Below, piece after piece: positions 58,571 to 64,000 of a stretch of 64,000 nt of DNA. The DNA comes from Eubacteriaceae bacterium CHKCI004. GTDB lineage: Bacteria; Bacillota; Clostridia; Lachnospirales; Lachnospiraceae. The translations under genes and the position numbers were made by a program. Each line of letters starts with the position of its first letter. Position 1 is the first letter of the stretch. The stretch spans positions 31,673 through 95,672 of the forward strand of contig FCNR01000071.1 of assembly GCA_900016875.1 (NCBI GenBank). The letters are read 5' to 3'. The notes beneath the pieces were generated by a model, which was given only the letters and a program-made list of their open reading frames with translations, was not told where the DNA came from and ran no database searches.

Positions 58571-59647
58571 ATGGATAATTATACAATTTTGCCGGTCCCT
58601 TATACGGTAGGACCCGAGGCATATAACAGCGTCGCAGAATACACCCGTCTCTATGGAACAAAGGCGGTGGTCATCGGCGGAGAGAAGGCCATGAACGCAT
58701 CCAGAGAGAAGCTGCTGAACGCTGTGGAGGATACAGAGATCACGATCCTCGATTTTGTACATTTTGGAAAAGAATGCACCTTTGAGGCGGCAGGACGGCT
58801 GGAGACCGTGGAAGCGGTGAAGGAAGCGGATATGATCTTTGCCGTGGGCGGCGGCAAGGCCATCGATACGGCAAAGCTGGTGAGCATTGATTTAAAGAAG
58901 CCGTACTTTGCCTTTCCGACCATCGCCTCCAATTGTGCGGCAGCTTCCGCGGTGTCTATTGTTTATAAAGAGGATGGTTCCTTTGCGGATTTCGTACATT
59001 TTCTTGAGGCGGCGAAACATGTGTTCATTGACACAGATATTATTGCCCGCGCGCCGAGAGAATATCTCTGGGCTGGTATCGGAGATACCTATGCCAAATA
59101 TTATGAGGTGAGCATTTCCGCCCGGGGCGAGAGCCTGCCGCATTATATGGCTATGGGCGTGAATATGAGCCGCATGTGTATGGAGACTCTGGTGGAGCAC
59201 GGAGCGCAGGCGCTTTGCGATAACGAGGCTGGAATCGCTTCTTATGATCTGGAGCAGGCGGCGCTGGCTATCATCATTACCACAGGATGGGTATCCATGC
59301 TGGTGGCGAGAGATCATACTATGGATTATAACGGCGGCGTGGCCCACGCCTTCTTCTATGGTCTGTGCAATCTGCCGGGATTTGACGAGAACCATCTCCA
59401 TGGAGTTGTGGTGGGCTTTGGCGTTCTGCTGCTTCTTGTTATGGATGGAAGAGAAGACGAGTGCAGAAAGCTCATAGAGTTTAATAAGACCGTTGGTCTG
59501 CCGACATGTTTGTCCGATATTGATGTTACTGTGGAGCAGGTGGCTGCCTGTGCGCATACTATGACAGAGGATGAGGACGTGCGGCATTATCCGTACAAGG
59601 TAACGGAAGAAATGATTCTTCGTGCGGTGAGAAAGCTGGATGTGTAA
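58571..59647 (+). CDS. Iron-containing alcohol dehydrogenase, glycerol-dehydrogenase-like
   Basis: 358 residues, NAD(P)-linked metal-dependent dehydrogenase. The dinucleotide-binding GGGKAIDTAK is visible, then FPTIASNCAAASAVSIVY, and the metal ligands Asp in GIGDTYAKYYE, His in YNGGVAHAFFYG and His in ENHLHGVVVGFG. These put it in the GldA/EgsA branch. Glycerol, or sn-glycerol-1-phosphate, would be the substrate; the neighbours do not decide. AGGGAG upstream. Confidence 0.87.
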   Translation: MDNYTILPVPYTVGPEAYNSVAEYTRLYGTKAVVIGGEKAMNASREKLLNAVEDTEITILDFVHFGKECTFEAAGRLETVEAVKEADMIFAVGGGKAIDTAKLVSIDLKKPYFAFPTIASNCAAASAVSIVYKEDGSFADFVHFLEAAKHVFIDTDIIARAPREYLWAGIGDTYAKYYEVSISARGESLPHYMAMGVNMSRMCMETLVEHGAQALCDNEAGIASYDLEQAALAIIITTGWVSMLVARDHTMDYNGGVAHAFFYGLCNLPGFDENHLHGVVVGFGVLLLLVMDGREDECRKLIEFNKTVGLPTCLSDIDVTVEQVAACAHTMTEDEDVRHYPYKVTEEMILRAVRKLDV

Positions 59648-59773
59648 AGAACGCGGCGGTGCAGGACACAATCTGAACATAATTTGACAGTATAATGTTT
59701 CAACCAAGTGAAGTGACTTTATAGATTTTGCCCGGAAAATGATTCCGGTAAATATTAGAAAGGTGGTATCACT

Positions 59774-60484
59774 ATGTATTATGGATATGGTATGGGTGGA
59801 TTTTTCTGGGATCCGACCTATTTTCTTGTTATTATCGGCGTGGTGATTTGTCTCATCGCTTCCGCAAGGGTACAAAGCACCTATGCGAAGTTTGAGAAAG
59901 TGAGAAGTCACTCCGGCGTTACAGCGGCAGAGGCCGCACAGCAGATTCTTCATGGCGCAGGGCTTTATAATGTGCGGATTGAGCGCATTTCCGGGCATCT
60001 GACGGATAATTATGATCCCCGAAGCAAGGTGCTGCATTTATCTGACGCGACCTGGCGTTCCACATCGGTGGCAGCCATCGGCGTGGCGGCTCATGAGTGC
60101 GGACATGCCATTCAGGACGCAAGAGACTATGCGCCTCTTAGAATCCGGGGTGCAATCGTTCCGGTAGTGAATTTTGGTTCTATGCTGTCATGGCCGATTA
60201 TCATTATCGGTATCTTGCTGAGCTTTAATCATTTTTTGATTACTTTTGGAATTATCCTGTTTTCCCTTACGGTGCTTTTCCAGCTGGTGACTCTTCCTGT
60301 AGAGTTTGACGCTTCTTCCAGGGCTCTCCGGATTCTTGGAGACACGCACATGCTCTATGAGGATGAGCTTCGCGGCGCAAGAAAGGTATTAAGCGCGGCG
60401 GCTCTTACCTATGTGGCGGCAGCAGCGTCCTCAATCCTGCAGCTCCTTCGTCTTGTTCTGCTGTTTGGAAGAAGAGACGATTAG
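59774..60484 (+). CDS. Zinc metallopeptidase, YugP type
   Basis: 236-residue membrane peptidase. Zinc-binding HECGHAIQ follows an N-terminal helix, and three further hydrophobic segments are near the C-terminus. The start YYGYGMGGFFWDPTYFLVII with a Tyr/Gly-rich leader is typical. Substrate unknown. RlmH follows 9 nt downstream. Confidence 0.9.
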   Translation: MYYGYGMGGFFWDPTYFLVIIGVVICLIASARVQSTYAKFEKVRSHSGVTAAEAAQQILHGAGLYNVRIERISGHLTDNYDPRSKVLHLSDATWRSTSVAAIGVAAHECGHAIQDARDYAPLRIRGAIVPVVNFGSMLSWPIIIIGILLSFNHFLITFGIILFSLTVLFQLVTLPVEFDASSRALRILGDTHMLYEDELRGARKVLSAAALTYVAAAASSILQLLRLVLLFGRRDD

Positions 60485-60493
60485 TGTGCGGCT

Positions 60494-60952
60494 ATGAAAG
60501 ATATTAAGATTCTTTGTGTGGGAAAGATTAAAGAAAAATATTTCCGTGAAGGCATTGAATACTATGTTCGACAGATAAAAAAGAAGTATCCGGTGGAAGT
60601 GGTGGAATGTGCCGATGAAGCCACGCCGGATAAGGCGTCCGAAACGGAAGAACTTCAGATTAAAGATAAAGAAGGCAGAAAACTTCTTCAAAAGATAAAG
60701 GAAGAAGATTATGTCATTGCTTTGTGTATCGATGGCGTGCATAATTCTTCCTTGCGATGGCGGGAGCGGATGCAAAAACGCGCCCGCCTTGTGTCTGGTT
60801 CTATGGTTTTTGTCATCGGCGGTTCTTTGGGACTTTCTGACGCCGTGGTGCGGCGGGCCAATGAGAAACTTAGTTTTTCTGCCATGACATTTCCGCACCA
60901 GATGATGCGGATGATATTATGTGAGCAGATCGCCGGTGTATTCGCGGAATGA
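60494..60952 (+). CDS. rlmH: 23S rRNA pseudouridine-1915 N3-methyltransferase RlmH, altered C-terminus
   Basis: SPOUT methyltransferase acting on the assembled 70S ribosome. The fold is clear: MKDIKILCVGKIKEKYFREGI, CIDGVHNSS, FVIGGSLGLSDAV and LSFSAMTFPHQMMRMI. Normal RlmH continues EQIYRA(F/Y)RI...GEPYHK, where the terminal YH contributes to the active site. Here the protein ends EQIAGVFAE after 152 residues. In the next frame RCIRGMRS is readable (60935-60958), which looks like the expected RAFRI..R continuation, so a small deletion has shifted the frame and the EPYHK end is lost. Confidence 0.85.
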   Translation: MKDIKILCVGKIKEKYFREGIEYYVRQIKKKYPVEVVECADEATPDKASETEELQIKDKEGRKLLQKIKEEDYVIALCIDGVHNSSLRWRERMQKRARLVSGSMVFVIGGSLGLSDAVVRRANEKLSFSAMTFPHQMMRMILCEQIAGVFAE

Positions 60953-61003
60953 GAAGCTGCTGATGAAGGTGGAATCGGCAGAGGACCGGGAGATTCTGTA
61001 CAT

Positions 61004-62554
61004 TTAACAGGAACAGCGTTCTACTCCCAGTTGAAGGGAGAGAAAGAATACAAAATAAAAGAGACCACTGGCCGCCAGGGTCAAAAATGGATGGAGACCG
61101 CTGGGAAGCAAAACCTGCTGGTAAAGGAGCTGGGACAGCCAGCCGCCCGCCAGGGCGAGAGCTGCGGGCAGCAGCAGTGTTTTTTCCACTGAAAAAGAGA
61201 ATGAGGTCACTTTAAGTATACAGAACAGATCTGTCAGAATCTGTATGGCGTACCCGGCCAGAAGTCCATATAAATAACCGCGGATACCAAAGGAAGGAAT
61301 CATGGTCAGGATGAAGAGAATCCTCATACCCATGCCCAGCAGATTGTGATACAGAGTCTGTTTTGTGCTGCCGAAACCATTTAAGATGCTCGACAGAGTC
61401 TGTGACACGTACATGAACGGACATAAAATGGCGAACATATATACATAATGGCCGGCTTCCTGGCTTCCAAATACAATATTGCCCAGGGTATTTCCGTACA
61501 GGAGAAAACCGAAAGTGCTGAATATACCGATGATGATGCAGTAATGAAGACTTTTTGAAATGGTGCTTCGTATCTGCATCATTTTTTTCTGTTTATAGGA
61601 AAAAGAAATGGCAGGAAGCAGCATAACGGACAGAGAATTTACGATAGTTGCCGGAAAAAACAAAAAAGGGAGAGCCATGCCGGTGAGCGTTCCATAGCAT
61701 TCCAGTGCCAGGGTCTGGCTGCCAAGATACGGAATCAGCATAAAAGGAATGAGCATATTTTCCAGACTGCTGATTATGGTCAGAGAAAAATGGTTGATGG
61801 TCAGAGGAATACTGAAAGAGAAAAATTCCCGGACCATAACGGAAAAAGGCATAGTATAGACTGATTGAAAATGAGGATGGGAACGGCGCAAGGAAAAACG
61901 ATTGCGTCCCATCCGCTCTCCGAAAAGATTGGTGTAAATATAGGCAAAAACAGTGTATACAGTGGAAGCAATCTCGCCGATGACCATGCCCCAGGCGGCG
62001 ATTCTTGCATCAGCCGTAAACAGATAGATGGAAATAGAAAGCAGGTAGATACTCCCTACCCGCGCACACTGTTCCACCAGCTGACTGGCAGCGGGAACAC
62101 TGGAGCGATTTAAGCCGATATAATACCCGTGAAGGCAGGATTTGACTGCCACAAAAGGCAGAGAGAGGGCTGCGATACGCAGGGCGGGAGCAGCCGATGC
62201 CTCATGAAGCAGATGTGTGCTCAGATACCCGGCGCTTTCATACAGGATGGACAGGAGGATCAGGGATAACAGAAAAGAGAGCGTGCAGGTAAGATGGATC
62301 AGACGGCGTATATTTTTCTGTTCTCCCATGGCGTAAAAGCGGGAGGTCAGATTGGATATGCCCGTCTCGAAACCATGGCAGACCAGTGTAAAGCAGAGCA
62401 TGTATATGGGAAAAATGAGCTGGTAAATTCCCAGTTCCTTTGCACCAATCAGGTTGGAGAGGAATATTCTGTTATAGAAACCCAGAATTCTGGAAAGAAA
62501 TCCGGATAAAGTGAGAATAAGAGTTCCGGTAAATATTGTTTTCTTATAGGACAT
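61004..62554 (-). CDS. Polysaccharide/lipid II flippase-like protein (SpoVB/MurJ family)
   Basis: 516 residues with about 14 hydrophobic helices of the MOP/MVF superfamily. The N-terminus TIFTGTLILTLSGFLSRILGFYNRIFL and GAKELGIYQLIFPIY are typical of SpoVB-type proteins, which move lipid-linked sugars across the membrane in peptidoglycan or spore cortex synthesis. The ATG at 62554 is used; in-frame codons to 62656 overlap the divergent desulfurase gene. The ribosome binding site AGGTG is modest. Confidence 0.87.
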   Translation of the reverse strand: MSYKKTIFTGTLILTLSGFLSRILGFYNRIFLSNLIGAKELGIYQLIFPIYMLCFTLVCHGFETGISNLTSRFYAMGEQKNIRRLIHLTCTLSFLLSLILLSILYESAGYLSTHLLHEASAAPALRIAALSLPFVAVKSCLHGYYIGLNRSSVPAASQLVEQCARVGSIYLLSISIYLFTADARIAAWGMVIGEIASTVYTVFAYIYTNLFGERMGRNRFSLRRSHPHFQSVYTMPFSVMVREFFSFSIPLTINHFSLTIISSLENMLIPFMLIPYLGSQTLALECYGTLTGMALPFLFFPATIVNSLSVMLLPAISFSYKQKKMMQIRSTISKSLHYCIIIGIFSTFGFLLYGNTLGNIVFGSQEAGHYVYMFAILCPFMYVSQTLSSILNGFGSTKQTLYHNLLGMGMRILFILTMIPSFGIRGYLYGLLAGYAIQILTDLFCILKVTSFSFSVEKTLLLPAALALAGGWLSQLLYQQVLLPSGLHPFLTLAASGLFYFVFFLSLQLGVERCSC

Positions 62555-62654
62555 AGAAACACCTGCGAGTAGTTTCTTTTTAATATATGAGCGGAACTGA
62601 CGACTTAGAATAAAAACAGACGGCTTAAAAATGAGTAGAAAGGTCGGTGCGATC

Positions 62655-63830
62655 ATGTCGATGATTTATCTGGATAATGCTGCCACAACTCCGCTGCTGC
62701 CGGAAGTGTTAAAAGAAATGCTGCCCTATCTTGAGGGGCAGTACGGAAATCCTTCTGGCCTCTATCAGATTTCTGCAGAAGCAAAAAACGCAGTGGAGAA
62801 TGCCAGAAAAACCATAGCGGATACTCTTGGCTGTGAACCGGAGGAAATATATTTTACTTCCGGAGGAACAGAGGCGGATAACTGGGCCATAAAATCTGTA
62901 TACAGAGCAGGGAAAAAGAAATGTCATATCATCACATCTCAAATCGAGCATCATGCAGTGCTGCACACCTGTCAGGCGCTGGAAAGGGAGGGCTGCGCGG
63001 TCACTTACCTGAAGGTGGATGAAATGGGACGGATATCGCCGGAAGAACTGGAAAAGGCCATTTGCCCGGATACCGCGCTGATTACAATTATGACTGCCAA
63101 CAATGAGGTGGGAACCATTCAGCCTGTCAGAAAAATCGGTGAGATTGCCCGGCGGCATAACATTTTCTTCCATACAGACGCCGTGCAGGCGTACGGACAT
63201 TTTCCAATTTCGGTAAACAAACTCGGCATTGATATGCTCAGTGCCAGCGCTCACAAATTCCGGGGGCCAAAAGGAGCTGGATTTCTCTATATAAAAAAAG
63301 ACCTGGATCTTCCGCCTTTTATGCACGGAGGAGCGCAGGAAAGAGGAAGAAGAGCCGGAACGGAAAATGTACCGGGCATCGTTGGCATGGGCCGGGCTGC
63401 CAGCCTGGCTCACCGGGAAATGGAAGAGAGGGAACAGAAAACCTCCGCCATGCGGGATTATATGATTCGGAGAATTCTGGGCGAGATTCCTTTTGCCAGA
63501 CTGAACGGAAGCTGGAAAAATCGTCTGTCTGGAAATTGCAATATCAGTTTTCAATTTGTAGAAGGAGCGGCGCTTCTGGTGCTTCTGGATGAAGAGGGAA
63601 TTTGTGCCGCTGCCGGTTCCGCGTGCAGCACCGGATCAAGGGAACCGTCCCATGTATTAAAAGCTATGGGGCTGCCGGACAGCATTGCACACGGAACCAT
63701 ACGTCTGACCATTGGCAGCCAGAATACCATGGAGGAAATAGATCGTGCGGTGGAAAGTATAAGAAAATGTGTGGCGAGACTTCGGAGTAATTCACCGGAA
63801 TTTGAAGACTTGATGGACGGCAGAAAATAA
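62655..63830 (+). CDS. Cysteine desulfurase (NifS/IscS family)
   Basis: PLP enzyme of 391 residues that takes sulfur from cysteine for Fe-S cluster or thiolation pathways. N-terminal IYLDNAATTPLLPEV, histidine stack TSQIEHHAVL, PLP Lys in SASAHKFRGPKGAGFL, and the catalytic Cys loop AAGSACSTGSREPSHVL are visible. The long loop with SACSTG indicates class I (NifS/IscS). ATG at 62655 fits the family; upstream ATG 62631 overlaps the divergent promoter region. thiI, the frequent neighbour, would lie beyond the window. Confidence 0.93.
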   Translation: MSMIYLDNAATTPLLPEVLKEMLPYLEGQYGNPSGLYQISAEAKNAVENARKTIADTLGCEPEEIYFTSGGTEADNWAIKSVYRAGKKKCHIITSQIEHHAVLHTCQALEREGCAVTYLKVDEMGRISPEELEKAICPDTALITIMTANNEVGTIQPVRKIGEIARRHNIFFHTDAVQAYGHFPISVNKLGIDMLSASAHKFRGPKGAGFLYIKKDLDLPPFMHGGAQERGRRAGTENVPGIVGMGRAASLAHREMEEREQKTSAMRDYMIRRILGEIPFARLNGSWKNRLSGNCNISFQFVEGAALLVLLDEEGICAAAGSACSTGSREPSHVLKAMGLPDSIAHGTIRLTIGSQNTMEEIDRAVESIRKCVARLRSNSPEFEDLMDGRK

Positions 63831-64000
63831 AAGAAACACTTCTTTCTTTCTATTTTCTTCTATAGTATAATAATATGATATTGGGGTCAAAAGCCTGTCT
63901 ATAGCACCTTGAAAAGTTCATATATTTTGTAGTAAATACAAGCCGAAATGCTTCTCTTGCTGTATAATAGAGCTATCCTAGAAAAGAAGGTAATCTTTAT
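63831..64000. other. Intergenic end of window
   Basis: A/T-rich DNA with no gene. TATAAT-like boxes occur near 63862-63867 and at 63963-63968; the latter may be the -10 of a gene beyond the window edge, but no good -35 is visible. Confidence 0.35.

Noticed and set aside
58892..60037. 381-codon antisense frame over the glycerol-dehydrogenase-like gene
   Set aside because: It is the complement of a gene with clear catalytic motifs and shows no family features.

Overview
The window looks like a chromosome segment of an anaerobic, low-to-moderate GC Firmicute of the Lachnospiraceae type. The evidence is the gene content and order: ylxM-ffh-rpsP-khpA-rimM-trmD-rplS-lepB-rbgA-lepB-rnhB-yraN; pgeF/DUF512/der/plsY; rex; DUF1836, DUF5688 and DUF4869 proteins; rubrerythrin; and an ahpC/thioredoxin-reductase-like pair. 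Ribosome binding sites are strong AGGAGG types, TTG and GTG starts occur, and none of the nine tRNA genes encodes CCA. No species is claimed.

Layout. 0.1-5.1 kb: pyridoxamine kinase, a TatD-linked radical SAM protein, the peroxide-reducing pair ahpC plus an AhpF-like flavoprotein, and L-lactate dehydrogenase. 5.2-11.1 kb: PHP phosphatase, TrpR-like YerC protein, DUF1836 regulator, SPFH protein, pcrA helicase and a small acidic membrane protein. 11.2-12.3 kb: nine tRNAs behind one strong promoter. 12.3-20.1 kb: acyltransferase, DUF378 protein, repeat-bearing lipoprotein, DUF5688 protein, AI-2E-type permease, cold-shock protein, histidine phosphatase, rarA and rubrerythrin. 20.3-32.2 kb: a long plus-strand housekeeping run covering SRP, ribosome assembly, tRNA/rRNA maturation, protein export, RNase HII and phospholipid synthesis. 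32.2-32.7 kb: unassigned non-coding DNA rich in hairpins. 32.7-44.2 kb: ABC-F ATPase, rex, NAD(P)HX repair, MazF toxin, aminotransferase, yebC, nitroreductase, YdcF-like protein and a CorC/HlyC protein.

44.2-54.3 kb is the accessory part. It holds several GNAT acetyltransferases, a surface protein, an AAA ATPase paired with a TOPRIM-like protein, a membrane-tethered MerR regulator, a methyltransferase and a DUF4869/ATP-binding pair. It is unusually damaged. Two neighbouring genes (flavodoxin-type reductase, nucleoside phosphorylase) and the DUF4869 partner each keep both ends but lack the middle. One GNAT lacks its acetyl-CoA motif. The surface protein has ATA where its start codon should be. 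The TOPRIM-like gene needs a -1 shift at a perfect A AAA AAA slippery heptamer.

54.3-64.0 kb: a polar amino-acid ABC importer (binding protein, permease, ATPase), an aminotransferase, a glycerol-dehydrogenase-like enzyme, a YugP-type zinc peptidase, rlmH with an altered C-terminus, a SpoVB/MurJ-like flippase and a NifS-type cysteine desulfurase.

The main candidates for an interesting system are the ATPase/TOPRIM pair at 48.3-50.4 kb, which resembles two-gene OLD/PARIS-type defence modules, and the DUF4869/ATP-binding pair at 53.0-54.3 kb. Both assignments rest on motif reading and need structure or profile searches.
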